Assembly (NCBI GenBank): GCA_937927235.1
Contig: CALBCM010000042.1
Span: forward strand, 1-64,000
Reading direction: 5' to 3'
From: an uncultured Johnsonella sp.
Lineage (GTDB): Bacteria > Bacillota > Clostridia > Lachnospirales > Lachnospiraceae
DNA length: 64,000 nt
Shown here: in pieces, positions 26,305-34,622 of the stretch
How the letters are laid out: every line of letters begins with the position of its first letter
Position numbering within the stretch: the first letter of the stretch is position 1
Translations under genes and position numbers: made by a program
The notes under the pieces: generated by a model
Database searches by the model: none
Told to the model about the DNA's origin: nothing
What the model saw: the letters and a program-made list of their open reading frames with translations, nothing else

Positions 26305-27699
26305 CTAGCCTTCTCTCTTAGCAGTAAGATATTCGTCTATACCTCTGGCTCCTGCCCTTCCCGCACCCATAGCAAGAATTACAGTAGCGGCTCCGGTAAC
26401 TGCATCACCGCCTGCAAATACACCCTCTCTGCTGGTCTTTCCTATCTGCTCATCAGCTACTATGCATCTGCGCTTATTTATCTCAAGCCCTTTAGTAGTG
26501 CTTGAAATAAGCGGATTAGGTGAAGTACCCAGCGACATTATAACTGTATCGCAGTCAATTACATAATCACTGCCCTCTATAGGAACAGGTCTTCTTCTTC
26601 CTGAAGCATCAGGCTCTCCAAGCTCCATCTTAATTACCTTTATGCCCTTTACCCAGCCCTTTTCATCAGAAAGGATTTCTGTCGGATTGGTAAGCAAATC
26701 AAAAATAATGCCCTCTTCCTTTGCGTGATGGACCTCTTCGACTCTCGCCGGAAGCTCCGCCTCACTTCTTCTGTAAATTACATGAACCTCAGCTCCAAGC
26801 CTTAAAGCAGTTCTTGCAGCATCCATCGCCACATTTCCGCCGCCTACTACACAGATTTTTTTGCCTCTGGTTATAGGGGTATAATAATCATCTCTGAAAG
26901 CCTTCATCAAATTGCTTCTGGTCAGGTATTCATTTGCAGAAAACACTCCATTTGCATTTTCTCCCGGAATTCCCATAAACATAGGAAGTCCTGCCCCCGA
27001 GCCTATAAAGATAGCGTCAAAGCCCTCTTCATCTAAAAGGTCGTCTATAGTAAAGGTCTTTCCTATTACAACATTGGTTTCTATCTTAACTCCAAGCTTA
27101 ATCACATTTTCTATCTCAGGCAGCACTACTGCATCTTTTGGCAGCCTGAATTCCGGAATGCCGTACATCAAAACTCCGCCCGGCTCATGCAGGGCTTCAA
27201 ATATGGTAACTTCATAGCCAAGCTTTGCAAGGTCGCCCGCACAGGCAAGTCCTGCCGGTCCTGAGCCTATCACTGCCACCTTCTGATTTTTCGGCTCAGC
27301 ACTTACCTTAGGAGTTATATTATGCTCTCTTGCCCAATCTGCTACAAATCTTTCAAGCTTTCCTATGGATACCGACTCTCCCTTGATGCCTCTTACGCAG
27401 ACTCCCTCACACTGGCTTTCCTGCGGGCATACACGTCCGCAGACTGCCGGAAGGCATGAAGATTCTCCGATAATCTGAGCCGCCTTTTCAATATCGTTAT
27501 TAATTATCTGCTGTATAAATGCCGGTATATTTATAGACACCGGACAGCCCTTTATACATCTTGCATTCTTGCAATCAAGACAGCGTGATGCCTCTGCCAG
27601 TGCTTCTTCATAGGTATAGCCTAAACAAACCTCTTTAAAATTCGTTGCTCTCTCATGTGGATCCTGTTCCGCAACCGGTACTTTTTTAGTTTTATCCAT
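26305..27699 (-). CDS. nfnB: NADH-dependent ferredoxin:NADP oxidoreductase, large subunit
   Basis: A 464-residue flavoprotein of the glutamate synthase small-subunit family. It has Cys clusters for two [4Fe-4S] centres (CLDCKNARCIKGCPV and CGRVCPQESQCEGVC), an FAD site GSGPAGLACAGDLAKLGYEVTIFEA, and an NAD(P) site VVGGGNVAMDAARTALRLGAEV. Together with nfnA directly upstream it matches NfnAB/SudAB, the electron-bifurcating transhydrogenase of anaerobes. No glutamate synthase large subunit is nearby, which supports NfnB over GltD. Its ATG lies at the stop of nfnA. Confidence 0.88.
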   Translation of the reverse strand: MDKTKKVPVAEQDPHERATNFKEVCLGYTYEEALAEASRCLDCKNARCIKGCPVSINIPAFIQQIINNDIEKAAQIIGESSCLPAVCGRVCPQESQCEGVCVRGIKGESVSIGKLERFVADWAREHNITPKVSAEPKNQKVAVIGSGPAGLACAGDLAKLGYEVTIFEALHEPGGVLMYGIPEFRLPKDAVVLPEIENVIKLGVKIETNVVIGKTFTIDDLLDEEGFDAIFIGSGAGLPMFMGIPGENANGVFSANEYLTRSNLMKAFRDDYYTPITRGKKICVVGGGNVAMDAARTALRLGAEVHVIYRRSEAELPARVEEVHHAKEEGIIFDLLTNPTEILSDEKGWVKGIKVIKMELGEPDASGRRRPVPIEGSDYVIDCDTVIMSLGTSPNPLISSTTKGLEINKRRCIVADEQIGKTSREGVFAGGDAVTGAATVILAMGAGRAGARGIDEYLTAKREG

Positions 27700-28589
27700 T
27701 ATTTGTCACCTCCGCATACTCCGCAGCCACCGTGGTGAGTTTTACCCTCCTGCACCCTTAAAAGCTCTCTGCCTTCCTCAGTCTTATAGGTCTGCATTCT
27801 TTTCATAGCTTCATCAAAGTTTATAAGATGCCCGTCAAACTCAGGTCCATCTACACAGGCAAATTTAACAGTATCGCCTACAGTAAGTCTGCAGGCTCCG
27901 CACATGCCCGTACCGTCAACCATAATAGGATTCATACTTGCAATAGTTTTAATTCCAAGCTCCTTAGTCAGTATACAGGCGAATTTCATCATTATCATAG
28001 GTCCTATAACTACACAGAGGTCATATTTAATTCCCTTATTCTGAACCTGGTCCCTGATAACATCCGTAACAAGTCCCTTTACCCCAGCTGTGCCGTCATC
28101 TGTAGCTATATAAAGATTGCCTGCAATCCTTCTGGTTTCTTCGACAAGTATAAGCAAGTCTTTATTTCTCGCACCTATTATTACATCACACGGTATGCCA
28201 TGCTCATGAAGCCATTTAACCTGCGGATATACAGGAGCTGTACCGACACCTCCTGCAACAAATAAAATCTTCTTTTTCTTGAGCTCCTCCATGTCTTCTG
28301 AAATCATCTCACTTGCATTCCCAAGCGGACCTACAAAATCCATAAAGTAATCGCCCTCGTTAAGCTCTGCCATAAGTTTAGTCGAGGCTCCAAGTGCCTG
28401 GAAAACTATGGCAACGGTTCCCTTTTCTCTGTCATAATCTGCAATTGTAAGCGGTATCCTCTCGCCATACTTATCAAGTTTAACAATTACAAACTCTCCG
28501 GGAAGACATCTTCTTGAAACATTCTTAGCTTCTACATCCATGTAGTAGATATTGTTAGCCAAGTATTTCTTTTTAATAATCTTGAACAT
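27699..28589 (-). CDS. nfnA: NADH-dependent ferredoxin:NADP oxidoreductase, small subunit
   Basis: A 296-residue FAD/NAD-binding protein of the dihydroorotate dehydrogenase electron-transfer subunit family. It has RIPLTIADYD for FAD, FVAGGVGTAPVYPQ for NAD, and a C-terminal [2Fe-2S] cluster in CGACRLTVGDTVKFACVDGPEFDG. It forms the NfnAB complex that couples reduced ferredoxin and NADH to NADP reduction. The start codon follows GAGGAG, and the 3' end overlaps nfnB by one base. Confidence 0.88.
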   Translation of the reverse strand: MFKIIKKKYLANNIYYMDVEAKNVSRRCLPGEFVIVKLDKYGERIPLTIADYDREKGTVAIVFQALGASTKLMAELNEGDYFMDFVGPLGNASEMISEDMEELKKKKILFVAGGVGTAPVYPQVKWLHEHGIPCDVIIGARNKDLLILVEETRRIAGNLYIATDDGTAGVKGLVTDVIRDQVQNKGIKYDLCVVIGPMIMMKFACILTKELGIKTIASMNPIMVDGTGMCGACRLTVGDTVKFACVDGPEFDGHLINFDEAMKRMQTYKTEEGRELLRVQEGKTHHGGCGVCGGDK

Positions 28590-28713
28590 ATTTTTTCTCC
28601 TCTTACATTAATAGTTTTATGAGCATTCAACTAAAATAATAATGTACAAGGATATTATAACATAGATTAGCATAAAAAGCACTAGTATTGATAATTTATT
28701 AGCAAGTATTTTA

Positions 28714-29214
28714 TCAATATTTGGCTCTCTTATACAGTCTGAAAAAATATTTATGCTTCAAATAGTTTTTTTCCGTACTCTCTTGTATAAGCTTCCATTC
28801 AGCCTCTTTATCAATCCTGGTCAGGTATTTGTCTGCTTTATATGCATTATCTATATAAGTAATGTATGAAGTATCGCAATAAGGCAGAAATTGTATGTAA
28901 ATGCTTTCTCCGCCTATTATAAATATTTCTTCATCTGCAATATTTTCATTTTTAAAATAATTAAAGCAGTCCTCAACGCTCCTTAATACTAAAGCATTCT
29001 CAGGAGAAAAGGCGCTGTCATTTGAAAGCACTATATTTCTTCTTCCCTCCAGTGCTTTGCCTCCCGGCAAATCTTCAAAGGTCTTTCTCCCCATCACCAC
29101 AGTTTTTCCAAAAGTTTTTTCTCTGAAAAATTTTTTATCCTGCGGTATTGATACCAGAAGTCTGCCCCTACAGCCTATTGCCCAATTTTTGTCAACAGCA
29201 GCTATTATATTCAC
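28714..29214 (-). CDS. folA: dihydrofolate reductase
   Basis: A 166-residue enzyme that reduces dihydrofolate to tetrahydrofolate with NADPH. The signature is complete: NWAIGCRGRLLVSIPQDKKFFREKTFGKTVVMGRKTFEDLPGG and a C-terminal IIGGESIYIQFLPYCD. It starts with GTG, with GGAGGG 9 bp upstream. It lies 50 bp after the possible ThyX-like gene and belongs with the neighbouring folate-dependent genes. No thyA is visible. Confidence 0.95.
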   Translation of the reverse strand: MNIIAAVDKNWAIGCRGRLLVSIPQDKKFFREKTFGKTVVMGRKTFEDLPGGKALEGRRNIVLSNDSAFSPENALVLRSVEDCFNYFKNENIADEEIFIIGGESIYIQFLPYCDTSYITYIDNAYKADKYLTRIDKEAEWKLIQESTEKNYLKHKYFFRLYKRAKY

Positions 29215-29265
29215 ATTTCAGCCCTCCAAGCCTCTCAAAGCTAAAGCTATGAGAGTATTAATTTA

Positions 29266-29898
29266 TCAGTCAACTGCTTTATCGGTATTAATTATAAGTT
29301 CATCAGCATAAGGCAGGGTTGAAATCCAATCGCAAAAGCTGTTCCATTCGTCCAGCTTATGATTTTTTCTTGCAAAATAAATATTTATCAGCGATTCATA
29401 ATTAAGAGTGCAGGTTCTCATCTGATTATAGCTTGACGGCAAAAGCTGTATTATATCATACCAATCTGCTTTACTGCGGCTTTTATTATATCTGAGCCTG
29501 GTGTTTTCAAGTGCCTTTATTATAAGCTCTAAAGTCAGCAGTCCCTCCTTGCTTAATCTGTCTGATGAAAAATCCTCAATTTCAAATTCCTTGGTATGTA
29601 TCTTATGCATAGTTGAGGTGGAATTTGCCACAGTGGCAATTTTATAGGTGTCATATTCCTTCCACCAGTATATAGGAGCAGTAATATCAGCACTTACAAA
29701 AATCTGTCTTAAAAATTTTCTGTGGTCGCTTCCTGCCTTTCTAAGTTTTTTTGCAAGCTGAAGATCGTTTTCACCCAAAATATACTTTCCCTCTTCATCA
29801 TAATAGCTATCCGATCTTGACCATGAATTCATAGGATTCCTCGCACCGCGCAGGGCATTTTCCATGTTCATAACCGAAGTTTTTTCAAACCTTATCAT
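29266..29898 (-). CDS. ThyX-like protein of uncertain activity
   Basis: A 210-residue protein starting at the ATG 29898, which has GGAG 7 bp upstream and overlaps the Nudix gene end by 14 bp. The core SDHRKFLRQIFVSADITAPIYWWKEYDTYKIATVANSTSTMHKI resembles in order and length the central part of flavin-dependent thymidylate synthase. However, the RHRxxS motif is absent; WWKEYDTYK and NSTSTMH occupy the equivalent places. Its position directly before folA supports a link with thymidylate. It may instead be a phage-derived relative with a different role. I am not sure of the family. Confidence 0.5.
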   Translation of the reverse strand: MIRFEKTSVMNMENALRGARNPMNSWSRSDSYYDEEGKYILGENDLQLAKKLRKAGSDHRKFLRQIFVSADITAPIYWWKEYDTYKIATVANSTSTMHKIHTKEFEIEDFSSDRLSKEGLLTLELIIKALENTRLRYNKSRSKADWYDIIQLLPSSYNQMRTCTLNYESLINIYFARKNHKLDEWNSFCDWISTLPYADELIINTDKAVD

Positions 29899-30358
29899 AA
29901 TTATCTCCATTTTTTCGTGTAAGCGGCCATGTACCGTTTTTCTTTAATTCATGGTATTTGCTATATGCCTTTTCCAGTATGTTGCGCTCATTTATAAATT
30001 TCAGCAAATGATATACCTCATTATATTTATAATACCCTGAATCCATGAAAAACTCTTCCCTCTGCGGCTTGCTGTAAAAGCTTTCAGCTGACATAAGGTA
30101 CCAATGCACTTCTTTATCAACTATACCGGTATTTGAATTAAATGTATAGGCACTCTTACCTATATACATAATAATTCTGGCATTGACTCCGCTTTCTTCT
30201 CTAACTTCTCTTAAGGCAGTTTGTTCAAAGGTTTCGTTTTTTTCAACAGTTCCTTTTGGCAGTACCCAGCCTTCATACTTATTTTTATAATTCTTATAAA
30301 GAGTAAGTACCTTGCCTCTATGTATAACTACGCCGCCACAACTTATTGCTTCTTTCAT
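29885..30358 (-). CDS. Nudix hydrolase
   Basis: A 157-residue (d)NTP- or NDP-X-hydrolysing enzyme. The Nudix box is intact: G38TVEKNETFEQTALREVREESGV (Gx5Ex7REVxEESG). The domain begins CGGVVIHRGKVLTLY, and a helical C-terminal tail follows. It is the first gene of the Nudix, ThyX-like, folA run, and it overlaps the next start. The substrate is unknown; a house-cleaning role for nucleotides would suit its neighbours. Confidence 0.85.
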   Translation of the reverse strand: MKEAISCGGVVIHRGKVLTLYKNYKNKYEGWVLPKGTVEKNETFEQTALREVREESGVNARIIMYIGKSAYTFNSNTGIVDKEVHWYLMSAESFYSKPQREEFFMDSGYYKYNEVYHLLKFINERNILEKAYSKYHELKKNGTWPLTRKNGDNYDKV

Positions 30359-30433
30359 TGTCTTCCTTTCATATTAATAAGCGTTCAGCGTCTAAACACC
30401 TGTTATTATATTTTACTAAACTATAAGTATAAA

Positions 30434-32791
30434 CTATTCAACCCCTCGTTTCAAGTGCCCACGTGTAAAGTCTTTTGAAGGCTCCTCAACCTGTTCTCCT
30501 TCAATAAAACATTTTATATATTTATTAACTATACAAATACAGTCTTTTTGATTTTCTGTCGTAAACCACAGCCTTATAACAGCAGGATTAAGTTTTCTTA
30601 TATTATCGGCAATTCCTATAACTGAAAGTGGAAGTGAATTATAAATTGTATTATAGCAAAATTCACATCTGTTTTTTACCGGCATGTTTTGATTATATCT
30701 GTCACGCAGAGTAAGCAGGCTGTATTTTCTGTCGCAGCCCAGGGTATTTTTTCTCAGGCACTGAGCTGAAATCATCATAGGGAGCCTGCCATAGGCTATA
30801 AGCTCCTTGTCTGTGCAGTTAAGCTCACTTAATTCTTTTAAGTTCAGCTCCACAGGCAGAGTGAGCCTTGAGGCTCCCATACTTTTAATGCAGCGCTCTG
30901 CCTCTTTATTAAAGCCGTACATATTATAATCAAATATATAAAACGGTTTTTTGCCGCCCTTAAGCAACTCGTCAAGATAGCTTACTTCTTCAAGACATCT
31001 TATAATAAATCCGTCAAACTCCGTACCTGTAATAAATTCCTTATTCAGATTAAAGTAATTTTCTGCCTCAGTCCTGAAAATATGGGGCAGATAAAGATTT
31101 GCCTTTATTTCCAGCTTATGCAGCCTTTTTACTATAGATTTCCATAATTTCGGCGGCAGGGTATCAGCTTCAAAGCTTATTTCATTTATATAATTGCTTA
31201 TTCCCGCTTCAGCTTTTTCATGCACTGTATTTTCAGCCGGATTATGCAAGGAAGCTGTCTTAAAAGACTTCTTATAATTTTCGCAAAAATCAAGAACCGC
31301 CTCAAGCTGACTTTTTTCCTCACATACTATATGAAGCCCCGGTGTAAAGTTCAGATTGATTGCCTTAGAATAAGCTTCAATTTTTTCAGACGGCTCAGCT
31401 CCATAATTTAAATCCCGATTTTCGTTTCCGGGCTTAAAAGCTTTATTGGCATTCTTAGCAGGTCTTCTCCTAAACAATCCTAAAATCTCATTATCAAGCT
31501 TTTCAAAGGTCTCTCTCCTGAGCTCATTCAGATACTTATTCGGTATAAACACCTTATCCTTAAGTATTATCTCAAGTTTTTCAAATTCATACGGTGTATT
31601 GCCTGTCTTTAAAAGCTGTTTTTCTATATCTTCTTTTTTTACAGGCAGCTTTAAAGCTTTTTGAGCCGGACTGCCCTTATGGCGAAGGTTTATTTTTTTA
31701 TTTAATACCTCAGCCTCAAGGTCTAACTGCAGAGGCAGATTCTCCTCTATTACTATCCTGCCCGTTACGGCAAGCTTTTTGGCAGTGTCTATATATTTTT
31801 TTTGAATATGCTTTGAAAGCTCTGTATTAGCTTCTCTAAATTCAGGCTTTTTAAGCATAGCTATCATATCTCTTCCATTATGCTTATTATAATATCCCTC
31901 AGTCTGACCTCCCCTGTCAAATAAATCAAGCAGAAGTTTTCGGTCACAGGCTTCTACCTTATAGCCATCTCTGCCGCTCTTATAATATAAGTCAAGGTAT
32001 TTTCTATATACACTTACTACACCGGCAGTATAAGTTGGAGATTTCATCCTGCCTTCAATTTTAAGCGAATCCACTCCCGCTTCTACAATATCCGGCAGTA
32101 AATCAAGGCTGCATAAATCCTTGCAGCTTAAAAGATTTCTTTTATCTGAAGAATTCAAGCTCTTTTTATCTGAAGCCTTATTATAAAAGTCAAAAACAAG
32201 CCTGCAGGTTTGAGCACACCTTCCACGGTTTGCGCTTCTTCCTCCAATCAAAGAGCTCATAAGACACTGACCTGAATAAGCGTAGCAAAGTGAGCCATGT
32301 ACAAAGCATTCTATTTCAATTCCACAGCTGGCTTTAATCCTTTTGATTTCATCAAGGGACAGCTCTCTCGCCGGAACTACTCTGGAAGCTCCCATCTCAA
32401 AAAGCTTTCCGGCTCCGCCTGCTCCAAGTATGCCCATTTGAGTGCTTGCATGTATTTCAAGCTCGGGGAATTTTTCCTTAATCACGGAAAATACGCCGAA
32501 GTCCTGTACTATTGCAGCATCAAGCCCTGCCTCATAATAAGGCTTTATATAAGCTGCAAGCTCAGATATTTCCTGATTTTTTAACAAGGTATTTACAGTC
32601 ATATACACTTTTTTGCCGAATCTATGTGCATAATCTATTCCCTTGATAAGCAATTCCGTATCGGGATTATCGGCGTAGGCTCTTGCACCAAACTTGACCC
32701 CGCCTATATATACCGCATCAGCTCCCGCATTTATGCCGGCAGTGAGGCTTTCATAAGAGCCTGCCGGCGCAAGAAGTTCTACACAGCTCAT
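30434..32791 (-). CDS. peptidase U32 family protein (RlhA/YhbU type)
   Basis: A 785-residue U32 protein. The N-terminal part has ELLAPAGSYESLTAGINAGADAVYIGG and EIECFVHGSLCYAYSGQCLMSS, with Cys residues in CLMSS, RGRCAQTC and CEFCYN typical of iron-sulphur or catalytic sites in this family. The C-terminal half carries a collagenase-like extension. E. coli RlhA, of the same type, hydroxylates 23S rRNA C2501, so an RNA-modifying role is possible. Its ATG overlaps the methionine gene stop as TGATG, making it the last gene of the methionine operon. Confidence 0.82.
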   Translation of the reverse strand: MSCVELLAPAGSYESLTAGINAGADAVYIGGVKFGARAYADNPDTELLIKGIDYAHRFGKKVYMTVNTLLKNQEISELAAYIKPYYEAGLDAAIVQDFGVFSVIKEKFPELEIHASTQMGILGAGGAGKLFEMGASRVVPARELSLDEIKRIKASCGIEIECFVHGSLCYAYSGQCLMSSLIGGRSANRGRCAQTCRLVFDFYNKASDKKSLNSSDKRNLLSCKDLCSLDLLPDIVEAGVDSLKIEGRMKSPTYTAGVVSVYRKYLDLYYKSGRDGYKVEACDRKLLLDLFDRGGQTEGYYNKHNGRDMIAMLKKPEFREANTELSKHIQKKYIDTAKKLAVTGRIVIEENLPLQLDLEAEVLNKKINLRHKGSPAQKALKLPVKKEDIEKQLLKTGNTPYEFEKLEIILKDKVFIPNKYLNELRRETFEKLDNEILGLFRRRPAKNANKAFKPGNENRDLNYGAEPSEKIEAYSKAINLNFTPGLHIVCEEKSQLEAVLDFCENYKKSFKTASLHNPAENTVHEKAEAGISNYINEISFEADTLPPKLWKSIVKRLHKLEIKANLYLPHIFRTEAENYFNLNKEFITGTEFDGFIIRCLEEVSYLDELLKGGKKPFYIFDYNMYGFNKEAERCIKSMGASRLTLPVELNLKELSELNCTDKELIAYGRLPMMISAQCLRKNTLGCDRKYSLLTLRDRYNQNMPVKNRCEFCYNTIYNSLPLSVIGIADNIRKLNPAVIRLWFTTENQKDCICIVNKYIKCFIEGEQVEEPSKDFTRGHLKRGVE

Positions 32792-34602
32792 CAGACGGCT
32801 ACTCCTTGTCCTATGCCTGATATTATACTTTCAATGATTCCCACTCTATGAAATGGAGTCATAATATAATATCCGTCAACATATCCGCTCATCTTATCAG
32901 CAGCTTTAAGGCAAAGCTCAAGTGCATGTTTTTCACATTCTTCGGCAGCCAGCCCCTCAAAGCTGTCTATAATGTCTTCAGGTATGTCTATCCCATTTAT
33001 TTCACTGTGCATAAACAAAGCATTTTTTTTATTAATTATGGGGATTATCCCTCCAAGTACCGCCGCATCAAGCTCCTGCTTTGCGACCTTTAAATTTTCA
33101 AAGGCCTTGCTGCTGTAGGCAGGCTGGGTTAAAAAACCTACAGAGCCGCATTCTATTTTAAGCTTGGCACGCCTGAGCTCTGCAGCAAAATTTTTGGAAT
33201 TTATATTAAGCGCAGTAAATATTTTCATATCGTTATTAAAAATATCTCTGTTTAATGAAGTAATATATGAAGCGAGCTTTCTTGAATTAAACTGATAAAC
33301 TGCATTTACCTCGCTTCTTTCTGCATTAGGCACAGGGTCGCCTGTCACGGTAAGCACATTATGCACTCCCTCCGAGTGAAGACCTAAAAGCAGCGCTTTA
33401 GTTGCGTTTATATTTCTGTCACGGCAGGTAAGATGAGGGAGCACCTCCAGTGCAAGCTCTCTCTTTACCTTACAGGAAAGCAGACTGCTGTCCATTCTTG
33501 CCCTTGCTATAGGGCAGTCGGAGATGGTAAGTATATCTATCCCGGCGGCTTTGAGCCTTTGTGCTTCTTCTAAAAACATTTCCGCATCAGAATCCTTAGG
33601 CGGGTCGAGCTCTACCGCAATAACCTTTTTTCCTCCCTGTCTGCTAAGCTCAAGCTTGTCAAAAAAATCATTTTTATAAAATTTCTTCTTTTTTTCTGAA
33701 GCAGGCTTTATATTTACAGGCACAGCCCGGCTTATTAATTCTCCTGAAAGCTGCTGTGCCACTTTTTTTATATGCTCAGGAGTAGTACCGCAGCAGCCTC
33801 CCACTATCCTTGCTCCGCTCTGAGCTATTTGTCCAAGCCTTGAAGCAAAATAAGCCTGGCTGGTATCAAAAAAAGTTCGGTTTCCTCTTACAACAGGATA
33901 TCCCGCATTAGGCATAACACTTAAATATTTTCCTGCCTTAAATATACCCGAGCTGCCAAGCTCCTTTACAAGCTCATACATCTGCCCTGCACTTGAAATA
34001 CAGTTAAGTCCCACAGCATCAATATGAGAGTTTTTCTGCATCGCTTCTATAAGGTCTTTATAATATCTTCCTTCTCTCGTATAGCCGTCGGGCAGGACTG
34101 CAAAAGATACAATGATAAAGGCATTCTGGGCCGACTGCTTTATAAACTCCACAGTTTTACTCAAGCCTTCATCACTGCTAAAGGTTTCAAAAAGATAGTT
34201 TAACGCTCCTTTTTTTAAAAAGGCTTCTGCCTGTGAAATATAAGTATTTGCGGTATCTCTATCTGTAGTGCTTGCAGCAGGTCCTATATCAGCAAATACA
34301 TAAGCCTTATCCTTTGCTGCTCTCACTGCCGCTTCATAGCCTGCACTTATAATTTCGTTTCTTCTTTTTATTTCCTCGGAGCCGCCGGATTCATAATATG
34401 AAAGTCCGAAGGTATTGGTTTTTATCGCACTTGCCCCGGCAGCTATATATTCCCTGTGAATATTTTCTATGATTTCAGGAGCCTTAATATTTGCCTGCTC
34501 ACAGCCAAAGCTTATACCTCCCGAGAGAGAGGCATAATAAGTTCCCATAGCACCGTCAAAAAGCAGCACCCTTCTTTTTAAATAATCTCTTATATTAATC
34601 AT
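32791..34602 (-). CDS. homocysteine methyltransferase / methylenetetrahydrofolate reductase fusion
   Basis: A 603-residue two-domain protein of the YitJ type. Residues 1-290 form a homocysteine S-methyltransferase barrel with zinc ligands in GLNCISS and GGCCGTTPEH. Residues 310-600 form a MetF-type methylenetetrahydrofolate reductase (AVELDPPKDSDAEMF, LTCRDRN, TVTGDPVPNA). The fusion provides methyl-tetrahydrofolate from the same chain that can accept it. It lies 20 bp after metH in the same operon. Confidence 0.9.
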   Translation of the reverse strand: MINIRDYLKRRVLLFDGAMGTYYASLSGGISFGCEQANIKAPEIIENIHREYIAAGASAIKTNTFGLSYYESGGSEEIKRRNEIISAGYEAAVRAAKDKAYVFADIGPAASTTDRDTANTYISQAEAFLKKGALNYLFETFSSDEGLSKTVEFIKQSAQNAFIIVSFAVLPDGYTREGRYYKDLIEAMQKNSHIDAVGLNCISSAGQMYELVKELGSSGIFKAGKYLSVMPNAGYPVVRGNRTFFDTSQAYFASRLGQIAQSGARIVGGCCGTTPEHIKKVAQQLSGELISRAVPVNIKPASEKKKKFYKNDFFDKLELSRQGGKKVIAVELDPPKDSDAEMFLEEAQRLKAAGIDILTISDCPIARARMDSSLLSCKVKRELALEVLPHLTCRDRNINATKALLLGLHSEGVHNVLTVTGDPVPNAERSEVNAVYQFNSRKLASYITSLNRDIFNNDMKIFTALNINSKNFAAELRRAKLKIECGSVGFLTQPAYSSKAFENLKVAKQELDAAVLGGIIPIINKKNALFMHSEINGIDIPEDIIDSFEGLAAEECEKHALELCLKAADKMSGYVDGYYIMTPFHRVGIIESIISGIGQGVAV

Positions 34603-34622
34603 TTTCGCTATTAATTTCCCAT

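Noticed and set aside
26305..27699. GltD subunit of glutamate synthase
   Set aside because: No gltB is nearby and the partner gene is NfnA-like, so NfnB/SudA fits better.
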